From Planococcus maitriensis (lineage in GTDB: Bacteria > Bacillota > Bacilli > Bacillales_A > Planococcaceae): a DNA stretch of 64,000 bases. Positions 40,483 through 48,131 of the stretch are shown in pieces (positions within the stretch are counted from its first letter, which is position 1; each line of letters begins with the position of its first letter). The stretch lies in NCBI RefSeq assembly GCF_003289925.1, contig NZ_QLZQ01000005.1:1-64000 (forward strand). The letters are read 5' to 3'. The position numbers and the translations under genes are program-made. A model generated the notes under the pieces. It saw only the letters and a list, made by a program, of their open reading frames with translations. It did no database searches and was not told the origin of the DNA.

Positions 40483-41694
40483 ATGGAGGCTATGGGTTAT
40501 TACAATCAAACGCCGAACGGCAGGCAGCCGAAGCCGAGCCGTTCAGGCAGTTTCTTTGCAGGGATTTTCGGCGTGCTGGTCGGGGCGCTATTGATGTGGC
40601 TGTTGTTTTCACAGGCTCCGGGCTTATTGCCGGGGACGGTTTCAACGGATTCCGGCACCCAGATCCAGCAGCAAAACCGGGAGCAGCAAGGCGCGTCGCT
40701 CGATATCACGACCGACGTGACGAAAGCGGTCGACGAGGCGTCGGATGCGGTGGTTGGCGTATCGAATCTCCAGACAGGCGGGGATTTCTTCTCGCAAAGC
40801 CAAGAACAGGCAGTCGGAACAGGTTCCGGTGTCATTTATAAAAGTGAAGGCGATACCGCGTACATTGTGACCAACCATCACGTGGTCGACGGTGCGAGCG
40901 GCATCGAAGTGACATTGTCCGACGGGACGAAAGTCGAGGCGCAAGTGGTCGGCAGCGATATTTGGACCGATCTGGCGGTCCTTGAAATGAGCAACGACAA
41001 AGTTCAGGACGTCGTGGAACTGGGAGATTCAGATGCGCTGAAGCGCGGCGAAGCGGTCATCGCAATCGGCAACCCGCTCGGCCTTGAATTCTCGGGTTCG
41101 GTGACGAGTGGTGTCGTATCAGGCACTGACCGGGCAGTGCCGGTTGACCTGGACGGCGACGGAACGGAAGACTGGCAAGCGGAAGTCTTGCAGACGGATG
41201 CGGCGATCAACCCAGGCAATAGCGGAGGCGCGCTCGTCAATTTGGCTGGTCAATTGATCGGCATCAACTCGATGAAAATCGCCACTTCGCAAGTCGAAGG
41301 CATCGGCTTCTCGATCCCGATCAACTCGGCACTGCCGGTCATCAATCAACTCGAAGCGACCGGTGAAATGGTGCGCCCGGCAATGGGCATTACGCTGATC
41401 GATTTGGCGCAAGTGCCGAATGCATACCGTGAAGATACGTTGAATTTGACGGAAGACATCACAGCGGGCGTCGTCGTCAGCTCAGTAGTCCCGTCTTCTG
41501 CAGCGGATGAAGCGGGCATGCGCCAATACGATGTCATCGTCGAGATGGATGGGCAAGCTATCGAGGATATCATCGAATTGCGCAAGCATCTCTACAACGA
41601 AAAGCAAATCGGGGATATGCTGCAAGTAAAAGCATACCGGAACGGCGAATTGCTCGAATTCGAGCTTGAACTCACCGATAATTCCACATTGTAA
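40483..41694 (+). CDS. htrA: HtrA-type serine protease (YycK/HtrC)
   Basis: Membrane-anchored quality-control protease. There is one N-terminal membrane helix (FFAGIFGVLVGALLMWLLF), then a trypsin-like domain with the triad in NHHVVDG (His), WTDLAVLEM (Asp) and NPGNSGGAL (Ser), then a PDZ domain (about 300-395). 403 residues. It follows the wal operon as in B. subtilis but has its own promoter. Two ATGs (40483 and 40492) are possible. Confidence 0.95.
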   Translation: MEAMGYYNQTPNGRQPKPSRSGSFFAGIFGVLVGALLMWLLFSQAPGLLPGTVSTDSGTQIQQQNREQQGASLDITTDVTKAVDEASDAVVGVSNLQTGGDFFSQSQEQAVGTGSGVIYKSEGDTAYIVTNHHVVDGASGIEVTLSDGTKVEAQVVGSDIWTDLAVLEMSNDKVQDVVELGDSDALKRGEAVIAIGNPLGLEFSGSVTSGVVSGTDRAVPVDLDGDGTEDWQAEVLQTDAAINPGNSGGALVNLAGQLIGINSMKIATSQVEGIGFSIPINSALPVINQLEATGEMVRPAMGITLIDLAQVPNAYREDTLNLTEDITAGVVVSSVVPSSAADEAGMRQYDVIVEMDGQAIEDIIELRKHLYNEKQIGDMLQVKAYRNGELLEFELELTDNSTL

Positions 41695-41699
41695 GATCC

Positions 41700-41746
41700 A
41701 GCAGTTCCAACCGGTGTTTTATTCACCGGTTGGAACTGCTTTTTTC
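41700..41746 (+). terminator. intrinsic terminator after htrA
   Basis: AGCAGTTCCAACCGGTG pairs perfectly with CACCGGTTGGAACTGCT and is followed by TTTTT. Confidence 0.9.
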
Positions 41747-41847
41747 ATTTCCGCAAATGAAAGGGAGAAACAAAAATCAGCTGAATATTATACACTTCGG
41801 AGCCCGAATTTTTAGCCTGAATGGGGCAAATGTTCGGGAAAAAGACG

Positions 41848-42228
41848 TGTGGATAACTTTTTTGTTAAAAATCGATTGTCAACAATCCACAGGCAATAAA
41901 AGCTTCGCTATCCGTAGTGTTTTATATCTGTTAAAATGGATTGTGGATAAAAGGGAACGAAATGTGTATAACTGTGTGGAATATTCGGAAATCGGAAGGA
42001 GGCGTAAAAATGGAGCTGTATTGCTGCCAAACGCATGTGGGACAAGGGCTTGACGAATTTGTTGCCAAAACGGAAAGCTATCCTATACTGACGGAATTAT
42101 CAGATAGCGAAAAGTTATCCACAAAGTGCAACTACTGTGAAGAACAGGCGTTGTATCTTGTGGCGGATAAATAAAATTCTACAAGATGTAGAAATGACTG
42201 TGGATATGTGCATAAAGTCTGTGGGCAA
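41848..42228. other. DnaA-box cluster outside oriC (yyzF-rlmH)
   Basis: Perfect TTATCCACA boxes lie at 41848-41856 (minus), 41942-41950 (minus) and 42115-42123 (plus). TTATACACA lies at 41963-41971 (minus) and TTATGCACA at 42207-42215 (minus). One-mismatch TGTGGATAT lies at 42199-42207, with weaker sites at about 41884 and 42220. The 315-bp htrA-yyzF gap holds the htrA terminator and part of this cluster. In B. subtilis, oriC-proximal DnaA-box clusters outside oriC, including one near yydA (rlmH), help restrain initiation. Confidence 0.75.
42010..42174 (+). CDS. CxxH/CxxC small protein (YyzF family)
   Basis: A 54-residue protein starting MELYCCQTHVGQGLDEFV and containing CNYC near the end. 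The CxxH and CxxC pairs suggest a zinc site. It matches the small YyzF-type family found beside rlmH in Bacillales. An excellent site (AAGGAGG) precedes the ATG. One DnaA box of the cluster lies inside the gene. Confidence 0.85.
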   Translation: MELYCCQTHVGQGLDEFVAKTESYPILTELSDSEKLSTKCNYCEEQALYLVADK

Positions 42229-42263
42229 CTTGTTTGTAAATTTCGTGTAAAGGGGGATAAGTT

Positions 42264-42743
42264 GTGAACATTTCCATTGTGACCGTCGGAAAACTGAAAG
42301 AGAAATACTTGAAAGCGGGCATTGCAGAATATGCAAAACGCTTAGGGGCTTATGCAAAAATTACGGAGATTGAAGTCGCGGACGAAAAAGCGCCGGAGCA
42401 ATTGAGCGAAGCGGATATGGCCATCGTCAAAAAGAAAGAAGGCGAGCGCATACTCGCCAAGATCCCTCAGGACGCCTACGTCATCGCGCTGGCGATCGAC
42501 GGCAAGATGAAGACCTCCGAGCAGCTCGCCAAAGACATGGAATCGCTCATGACTTACGGCCGCAGCAAAGTCGTCTTCGTCATCGGCGGATCGCTCGGCC
42601 TCCACGGCGAAGTGTTGAAGCGCGCGGATGAGAAATTGTCGTTCTCCAAGATGACGTTTCCCCATCAATTGATGAAATTGATCTTGCTGGAGCAGGTATA
42701 TCGGGCTTTCCGGATTATGAAGGGTGAGCCTTATCATAAGTAG
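42264..42743 (+). CDS. rlmH: 23S rRNA (pseudouridine1915-N3)-methyltransferase RlmH
   Basis: SPOUT-class methyltransferase, the orfX of staphylococci. The 159-residue protein has [38 protein letters not shown] and the C-terminal [25 protein letters not shown] ending E-P-Y-H-K. A GTG start lies behind AAAGGGGG. Its last 18 bases are the attachment site of the downstream insert, as for SCC elements. Confidence 0.97.
   Translation: MNISIVTVGKLKEKYLKAGIAEYAKRLGAYAKITEIEVADEKAPEQLSEADMAIVKKKEGERILAKIPQDAYVIALAIDGKMKTSEQLAKDMESLMTYGRSKVVFVIGGSLGLHGEVLKRADEKLSFSKMTFPHQLMKLILLEQVYRAFRIMKGEPYHK
42726..42743 (+). other. left attachment site (attL) in the 3' end of rlmH
   Basis: GAGCCTTATCATAAGTAG encodes EPYHK and the stop of rlmH. 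It contains TATCATAAGT, the core type of SCC attachment sites. It repeats at 45970-45987 with 14 of 18 bases identical, all differences being synonymous. Confidence 0.8.
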
Positions 42744-42752
42744 GTGAGGTTT
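42741..42752 (+). repeat. left inner inverted repeat of the insert
   Basis: TAGGTGAGGTTT, mirror of 45945-45956 with one mismatch. Confidence 0.65.
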
Positions 42753-42784
42753 TTTGTTGAATATTTAAAGGGGGAGAAACTTCT

Positions 42785-43822
42785 GTGGAATTCCATCTTT
42801 TAGAGAACGGAATCAATTCATTAAAAATAGGAATCAATTTTTACAATAAGTTTCAAGATTATTATTACGATACTGATACATCGGCATATGAATTTGATGA
42901 AAATAGTTATTTGAAACTTGCTTTATTAAATATCCATCATTCGGTAGAAATTCTTACAAAAAAGACTTTGAGCGATGTAAATGAACTACTTATTTATTCA
43001 GATATATCTTCTAAGTCAAATTTATTAGAATATATTAATTTTGAAAATGAAATAGTTGTACCACTTTATGAAGCATTAACAGTAGCAGACGCACAAGTTT
43101 ATACAATAGATTATTCAGAATCAATAAAAAGACTAAAGGTGATTTTTGGTGGTATGAAAGAAGAGTATTTTGAAACTTTGATTGGCATAGGTCAACTTAG
43201 AAACCAAATAACTCATTTGGGGATTTCAAAACCCATAGATTCTCATACCATAGTTGGCGCAATAAATAGAACTCTTGAATTTATAAAATCATTTTTTTTA
43301 GAATTTAGACAGCTATCAGAAAATCAATTACTTATAGGGGAAATCGAACTTTCTTATTTAAATGGTTCACGTGTAGAAGAGTGGATATGGAGAAGTGTAA
43401 TGGCTGAACAGTTTAAATTATTGTGTGATTTAGTTATTCAATCATGTGATTTTGTAAACAGTGAATATGAAAAGGAACTTCTAGAATTTAATATTCATGT
43501 TGAATCTGATATTACTATAAAACTAAAACAAGCAGAGGAAGAATCTTTTTTGCTGTGGTCTAGTAATTATCCAAATATTGATGCTACAATTTTCATGGGT
43601 GTCTCAAAGAATGGCAACGAAGAAGATGAAATCGTTGCCATTATCGATCATACAGAAAATAAGTACTTATATCTTTGTAAAAATCCCTATAAGTCTTATG
43701 ATCACTATCCCTATTACAAAAAATTTTGGAAAAAAGATAAAAATACAATTAGAGTAGAAATGAATGTTGAAAACTTTTCGAAATTACTGAAAAATACTTT
43801 GCAACGTACAGGTATTTCTTGA
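42785..43822 (+). CDS. HEPN-like protein with R-x4-H motif
   Basis: A 345-residue protein I do not recognise as a named family. The N-terminal 150 residues look like a HEPN helical bundle: a helix LKLALLNIHHSVEILTKKTL (43-62) and the motif LRNQITH, with Arg139, Asn140 and His144, the pattern of HEPN ribonucleases. Residues 150-345 are mixed alpha/beta of unknown fold. It starts with GTG behind AGGGGGAG. Codon use is strongly A/T-biased unlike the neighbours, a sign of transfer. It is the first gene of the insert; HEPN proteins are common RNA-cleaving toxins and immune effectors, so that role is inferred. Confidence 0.7.
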   Translation: MEFHLLENGINSLKIGINFYNKFQDYYYDTDTSAYEFDENSYLKLALLNIHHSVEILTKKTLSDVNELLIYSDISSKSNLLEYINFENEIVVPLYEALTVADAQVYTIDYSESIKRLKVIFGGMKEEYFETLIGIGQLRNQITHLGISKPIDSHTIVGAINRTLEFIKSFFLEFRQLSENQLLIGEIELSYLNGSRVEEWIWRSVMAEQFKLLCDLVIQSCDFVNSEYEKELLEFNIHVESDITIKLKQAEEESFLLWSSNYPNIDATIFMGVSKNGNEEDEIVAIIDHTENKYLYLCKNPYKSYDHYPYYKKFWKKDKNTIRVEMNVENFSKLLKNTLQRTGIS

Positions 43823-43969
43823 ATATAAAAATTTTTCGGAAAGATATATACGATTTATAAATTACTGAATTATTCTATTTATAAACATATCTAAGTATAG
43901 TACTCTAATAATAAAGAATTATCTAATTAATATTTAGTATTATTAATTTCATATATAAAGGAGACTAGA

Positions 43970-44440
43970 ATGACTAGCCAAAAGCCATCAGTATTTATAG
44001 GTTCTTCAGTAGAAGGGTTGCAAATCGCAAATTCTATTCAGTTAAATTTACAGCATAATTATTATTCCACTGTTTGGACGCAAGGAATATTTGAACCATC
44101 AAGTACAACTCTAGACGATTTAATCAAAGCCTTAGACCAATTTGATTTTGCTATATTTGTGTTTAATCCAGAAGATGTATTAAACATGAGAGAAGAACTT
44201 AAAGAAACAGTTAGAGATAATGTGATTTTCGAAATGGGTCTATTTATAGGACGGATTGGAAAAGAAAGAACCTATTTTATCACTCCTCAAGGAAAGAACT
44301 TTCATCTTCCAACTGATTTAATTGGATTTAATCCTGCAAAGTATGACGCAGAACATCCAAACATTGAAGCGGCTGTCGGTGCTGCTACTACTCAAATAAA
44401 AACCAAGATGGACAGATTAGGAAAGCGAAAAACCGGGTAA
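43970..44440 (+). CDS. Stand-alone TIR-like protein (Cap12/Pycsar-effector type), catalytic Glu present
   Basis: A 156-residue single-domain protein. The strings PSVFIGSSVEGLQIANSIQ (7-24), VWTQGIFEPSSTTLDDL (35-51), DFAIFVFNPEDV and RDNVIFEMGLFIGRIGKERT (82-101) match the TIR-like family found in CBASS/Pycsar effectors. Glu88 in NVIFEMG is the expected NAD-hydrolysing residue. AAAGGAG precedes the ATG. Its stop is 4 bp before the next gene. Unlike CBASS or Pycsar loci, no cyclase lies nearby, so the activating signal is unknown. Confidence 0.85.
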   Translation: MTSQKPSVFIGSSVEGLQIANSIQLNLQHNYYSTVWTQGIFEPSSTTLDDLIKALDQFDFAIFVFNPEDVLNMREELKETVRDNVIFEMGLFIGRIGKERTYFITPQGKNFHLPTDLIGFNPAKYDAEHPNIEAAVGAATTQIKTKMDRLGKRKTG

Positions 44441-44444
44441 ATAT

Positions 44445-45398
44445 ATGTATAAACCTTTAATTTTTATTGGATGTTCTAAAGACGGACAACACTTAGCAAA
44501 TGCGGTGCAAGTATCTTTGTCCGAATCTTCTCATACAATTATAGAAAATCAATGTGTTGGTTCTCCTATGCAGAACAAGATAGACCTTATTTCAGAAAAA
44601 TTAAAAGAAGTAGAATATGGAATAGTAGTTTTTACAAAAAAAGACTTGGAAGAGTTTAATAAAGATATAATTTTCTTAATAGGATTTATGAAGGGTCAAT
44701 TAGGAAGAAACAGGTTCACGATTTTAATGCCCGAAGGTGAAAGTATAGACTCTATTTCTAGTTATCTATATGGTCTTGAACCTCTAAGATACGATTTAGC
44801 ACATCCAAACATTACAGCTTCAGTTGGGCCTGCATCTCACGCAATTTCCATATATGTAAACCAACTTGATGAGAGAATAACAGAAAACGATTACTTAGTA
44901 TTGGAAAATAAAAAAAATCTTTTAAGAGAAGCTCTTGACAGCTATAATTGTACTAAAGACATATATAATCCATTTCTTGCTTGTTTAATAAATTGCTTTA
45001 ATGTTAATAATAATTTTCTATACAATCCGAAGGTTCTTGGTGCTACACTTTTCACTCTAAATGACGAAGAGTTAGTTCAAATTGGAAGTGCAGGGAAAAT
45101 TAAATCCAATCATAGATTTTTGGTTTCTGATTCTGAGAAGTTTGTAGTAAAGTGCTTCGAAAAACAAGAATTAACTTTAGGAGAAAAAAAGGATCGAATA
45201 AAAGAGGAAAACGAAAGCTCATCTGTAGAATATATTTTTTGTGTTTCTGTAGGAGTTAATTCAGTTCTTACTATACACATATATTCTAAAAGAAGTATTT
45301 CTAGCAAAGATTTTGAAAACTTACTAAAAGAATTAGAAAAAAAGAATGCTGGTTATATATCAATTTTAAATTTACTTTTGAAAGGGAGGAGTTCTTGA
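44445..45398 (+). CDS. Pseudo-TIR protein with GAF-like C-terminal domain
   Basis: A 317-residue protein. Residues 4-135 align with the upstream TIR-like protein (IFIGCSKDGQHLANAVQVSL; KDIIFLIGFMKGQLGRNRFTI; LEPLRYDLAHPNI). The catalytic Glu position is Leu78 (IIFLIG), and the RDN triad is NKD, so it is probably inactive. Residues about 160-310 look like a GAF sensor fold (VLGATLFTLNDEELVQIGSAG, then KSNHRFLVSDSEKFVV, then ISSKDFENLLKELEKK). It is 4 bp from the active TIR gene and overlaps the next gene by one base. A regulatory or sensing partner role is inferred. Confidence 0.75.
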   Translation: MYKPLIFIGCSKDGQHLANAVQVSLSESSHTIIENQCVGSPMQNKIDLISEKLKEVEYGIVVFTKKDLEEFNKDIIFLIGFMKGQLGRNRFTILMPEGESIDSISSYLYGLEPLRYDLAHPNITASVGPASHAISIYVNQLDERITENDYLVLENKKNLLREALDSYNCTKDIYNPFLACLINCFNVNNNFLYNPKVLGATLFTLNDEELVQIGSAGKIKSNHRFLVSDSEKFVVKCFEKQELTLGEKKDRIKEENESSSVEYIFCVSVGVNSVLTIHIYSKRSISSKDFENLLKELEKKNAGYISILNLLLKGRSS

Positions 45399-45601
45399 TG
45401 AAAAGAAAATTGAGATCAAAAAATAAACTATGGAAAACTAATAGTGATGCTGACATAATTATAGTTTCATCAAGAGGTAATAAAGTAAACTATACTCCAA
45501 TTGAAGTAAAATTATATGATGGACCGACTATTTGTGATACAAATGGAAATGTAAGAATAGTTGCTTCGAAAAAACCTAACTTAGAATTGTACACTATATA
45601 A
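45398..45601 (+). CDS. Small basic protein, last gene of the HEPN/TIR set
   Basis: A 67-residue protein with a very basic N-terminus (MKRKLRSKNKLWKTN) followed by predicted beta strands (DIIIVSSRGNKVNYTPIEVKLYDG). No family is recognised. AAAGGGAGGA lies 7 bp before the ATG, and the start overlaps the previous stop (TGATG), so it is coupled to the pseudo-TIR gene. Good translation signals argue that it is real. Confidence 0.6.
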   Translation: MKRKLRSKNKLWKTNSDADIIIVSSRGNKVNYTPIEVKLYDGPTICDTNGNVRIVASKKPNLELYTI

Positions 45602-45667
45602 CTATATTCTTAAGAGTTTTAAAAAAAACAATTTTAAATTGTATGCGATAAATTGTGTTGCTCGATG

Positions 45668-45707
45668 GACATGAGCTAGGTATTGTTCCTAAACTCATGT
45701 CTTTTTT
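45668..45707 (+). terminator. intrinsic terminator of the HEPN/TIR operon
   Basis: GACATGAG/CTCATGTC with an inner GG/CC is followed by TTTTTT. Confidence 0.85.
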
Positions 45708-45944
45708 AATTTCTCATATCATTCTTAGTTACAACAAACAGTACTTAAAATTATTTGATGGATATATCGATACGCTAATTTTTTAATGTTGTGAGTGAGG
45801 AAGCTTATAGTATCTGTTTAAAGACATTTAAATAATAACTTTTAAAAGTCTTTCATTAATATTAATTGTAAAGTACAGGAGCTGTAAAAAAATTAGAAAG
45901 AAAATTGAGAGGTCTTTAAATCCTTTGCTCAACTGATACTTTAG

Positions 45945-45956
45945 AAACCTCACTTA
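45945..45956 (-). repeat. right inner inverted repeat of the insert
   Basis: AAACCTCACTTA, the complement of TAAGTGAGGTTT; it matches the left copy at 11 of 12 bases. A further pair, GATACAC (45957-45963) and GTGTATC (45993-45999), brackets the right att site. Confidence 0.65.
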
Positions 45957-45969
45957 GATACACTACGAA

Positions 45970-45987
45970 GAGCCGTACCATAAGTGA
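45970..45987 (+). other. right attachment site (attR), a second copy of the rlmH tail
   Basis: GAGCCGTACCATAAGTGA reads E-P-Y-H-K-stop in frame, exactly the C-terminus of RlmH with other synonymous codons. It stands alone, with no rlmH sequence upstream. The similarity to attL continues past the stop (TGAGGT in both). The rest of 45602-46376 contains the operon terminator and AT-rich DNA with no gene I can support. Confidence 0.8.
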
Positions 45988-46376
45988 ATGAGGTGTATCC
46001 TATTAAATAAAGTCTAACTTATACATGACTTGTCCAACTGCTAAAGACAATCCGGTTATTAAACTGAATTGTCATGCTTTCTTTAAACCGATAAATCAAA
46101 TTAATTCAGTTATTGAAACGATCCAAGAGAAGCGGAATTTCATCGTTTGGATATGCTAACATTGATTTGAGTTCTGTTAATTTAGTTGAATGTATCCTCG
46201 GTGAGGCCACTGCGCTTTTTAGGATAAGCCGCTCAATGAAGCAATTGGACCGATTTACTTTTTTTTTCAAAAATCTATAATGATAAAGGATAGATTTTTA
46301 TTGGTACTTTCTCTTAATGCGTTTTTATATACTGGATAAGAGAAAACTTGAAGCATAGAAGGCGGGACTGAAATTA

Positions 46377-47885
46377 ATGAAAAAAATTGGATTTGATTCG
46401 GAGAAATATTTGCAAGAACAATCAGCCTACATCCTGGAACGGGTGCAGCAGTACGATAAACTTTACTTGGAATTTGGCGGAAAATTGATCGGAGACAAGC
46501 ATGCCAAGCGTGTGTTGCCTGGATTTGATGAAGATGCCAAAATCAAACTATTGCATACACTGAAAGAAAAGGCGGAAATCATCATCTGTGTCTACGCTGG
46601 AGACATCGAACGAAACAAAGTCCGTGAAGATTACGGCATCACTTATGACCAAGATGTCCTGCGCTTAATCGATGAATACCGGGCATACGGCATTTCTGTC
46701 AACAGTGTCTTGATCACCCGTTACCAGGGGCAGCCAACAGTCAAAGTATTTATGACAAAGCTTGAGAGAAGCGGAATTAGCGTCTGTATTCACCGCGAAA
46801 TCGAAGGTTATCCGGCAAACGTGGAGGCGGTCCTTGGGGAAGAAGGATTTGCGACAAATCCTTATATTAAAACGACAAAGCCGATTGTGGTAGTAACGGC
46901 CCCTGGCCCGGGCAGCGGAAAGCTCGCCACCTGCCTTAACCAAATGTACCATGAGAACAAATTGGGGAATGAAGCCGGCTATGCCAAGTTTGAGACTTTT
47001 CCGGTTTGGAACTTGCCGTTAAAGCACCCGGTAAATATCGCTTATGAAGCGGCTACCGTCGATTTAAAAGACGTAAACATGATTGATAATTATCATTATG
47101 AAGCATACGGCAAAGTTGCGGTCAATTACAATCGCGATATTGAGACGTTTCCTGTCATCAAACGGATTATTGAGAGGATTACCGGCAAAGCGTCTGTTTA
47201 CAGCTCACCGACTGATATGGGGGTTAATCGCCTGAAATCGGGCATCACGGATGATAGCGTGGTTCAGGAAGCTGCCAAGCAGGAAATCATTCGTCGCAGT
47301 TTCGTCGTAGAGAACGATTATAAAAAAGGGCTTGCCGATGAAGACAGTGTACGCCACATGCAAGTGATTCTGGAAGAGACCGGTTTAAAGAAAGAGGATC
47401 GGGCACCTGTATTGCCGGCCCGTAATTATGCGAAAGCCATCCAAGCGCAAATTGACAGCACGAATTTACAAGCCGTAATTGCGATAGAACTGCCGAATGG
47501 CGAGATGATCACCGGTCGAACGACCACTTTGATGGACGCTTCGGCAGCCGCGATTCTGAATGGGTTGAAGAAATTGACCAATATTTCCGATGAAATTGAT
47601 TTGTTGTCGCCGATGATTCTACAAACGATTCAACGGTTGAAAACCGATGACTTGAATAGCCGCGTCCCGACATTAAGCGCCAATGAAGTGCTCATTGCAC
47701 TGGCAATCAGTGCGGTCACCAATCCTACTTCAGAGCTGGCTTATAAGCAATTGCCACATTTAAAAGACACCCAAGCCCATTCCACGGTTATATTGAATAG
47801 AGAAAACGAACAGACCTTCAAGAAGCTTGGAATCGACATCACCAATGATCCGGTATATCCAACTGAAAACCTGTATTACAATTAA
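46377..47885 (+). CDS. DUF1846 family protein
   Basis: A 502-residue protein matching DUF1846 across its length ([70 protein letters not shown]). The structure of the family shows a P-loop-like nucleotide fold; the GPGSGK string here would be the phosphate loop. The physiological role is unknown to me. Base composition returns towards that of the chromosome, so it probably lies outside the insert. Confidence 0.88.
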   Translation: MKKIGFDSEKYLQEQSAYILERVQQYDKLYLEFGGKLIGDKHAKRVLPGFDEDAKIKLLHTLKEKAEIIICVYAGDIERNKVREDYGITYDQDVLRLIDEYRAYGISVNSVLITRYQGQPTVKVFMTKLERSGISVCIHREIEGYPANVEAVLGEEGFATNPYIKTTKPIVVVTAPGPGSGKLATCLNQMYHENKLGNEAGYAKFETFPVWNLPLKHPVNIAYEAATVDLKDVNMIDNYHYEAYGKVAVNYNRDIETFPVIKRIIERITGKASVYSSPTDMGVNRLKSGITDDSVVQEAAKQEIIRRSFVVENDYKKGLADEDSVRHMQVILEETGLKKEDRAPVLPARNYAKAIQAQIDSTNLQAVIAIELPNGEMITGRTTTLMDASAAAILNGLKKLTNISDEIDLLSPMILQTIQRLKTDDLNSRVPTLSANEVLIALAISAVTNPTSELAYKQLPHLKDTQAHSTVILNRENEQTFKKLGIDITNDPVYPTENLYYN

Positions 47886-47961
47886 ATTTTAGAAAACACC
47901 TGCCTTTTTCTCCTTCCATAGAAGCCTGAGACGGATGTATTTTCATTTATAGCATTTACTG

Positions 47962-48003
47962 AAAAGGTTCATTCTTCTTTTAATGAGAAGAATGAACCTT
48001 TTT
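47962..48003. terminator. strong terminator hairpin after DUF1846
   Basis: AAAAGGTTCATTCTTCT pairs perfectly with AGAAGAATGAACCTTTTT. A- and T-tracts on both sides allow use in both directions, including for the convergent SDR gene. Confidence 0.85.
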
Positions 48004-48131
48004 GCTTTATTGAATCAATCCAGCGCTACTTGTGAAAGACTGTAAAAAAACAACTTTACTTCATCCGACAGGAAAATAAAGCTCTCTACAGTAAATGGTT
48101 AAATTAATCCTATCTTGTTTCCTAAATCTAT

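Larger units (their letters stand above)
42726..45987 (+). mobile_element. SCC-like att-flanked genomic insert carrying a HEPN/TIR gene set
   Basis: The insert is clearly richer in A and T than its neighbours, starts at the rlmH stop and ends at a second copy of the rlmH tail. Just inside the ends are inverted repeats, TAGGTGAGGTTT (42741-42752) and the complement of TAAGTGAGGTTT (45945-45956), 11 of 12 matching. Direct repeats plus inner inverted repeats at rlmH define SCC elements in staphylococci. No ccrA, ccrB or ccrC gene is present, so this is either a non-autonomous element moved by a recombinase elsewhere or a decayed remnant. Confidence 0.75.

Noticed and set aside
42785-45601. Reading the locus as CBASS, Pycsar or Thoeris
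   Set aside because: No nucleotide cyclase or ThsA-like protein is adjacent; only the TIR-like effector type is shared.
45988-46376. Hidden gene or second insertion between attR and DUF1846
   Set aside because: No open frame with a ribosome site and no further copy of the rlmH tail. AT-rich DNA only.
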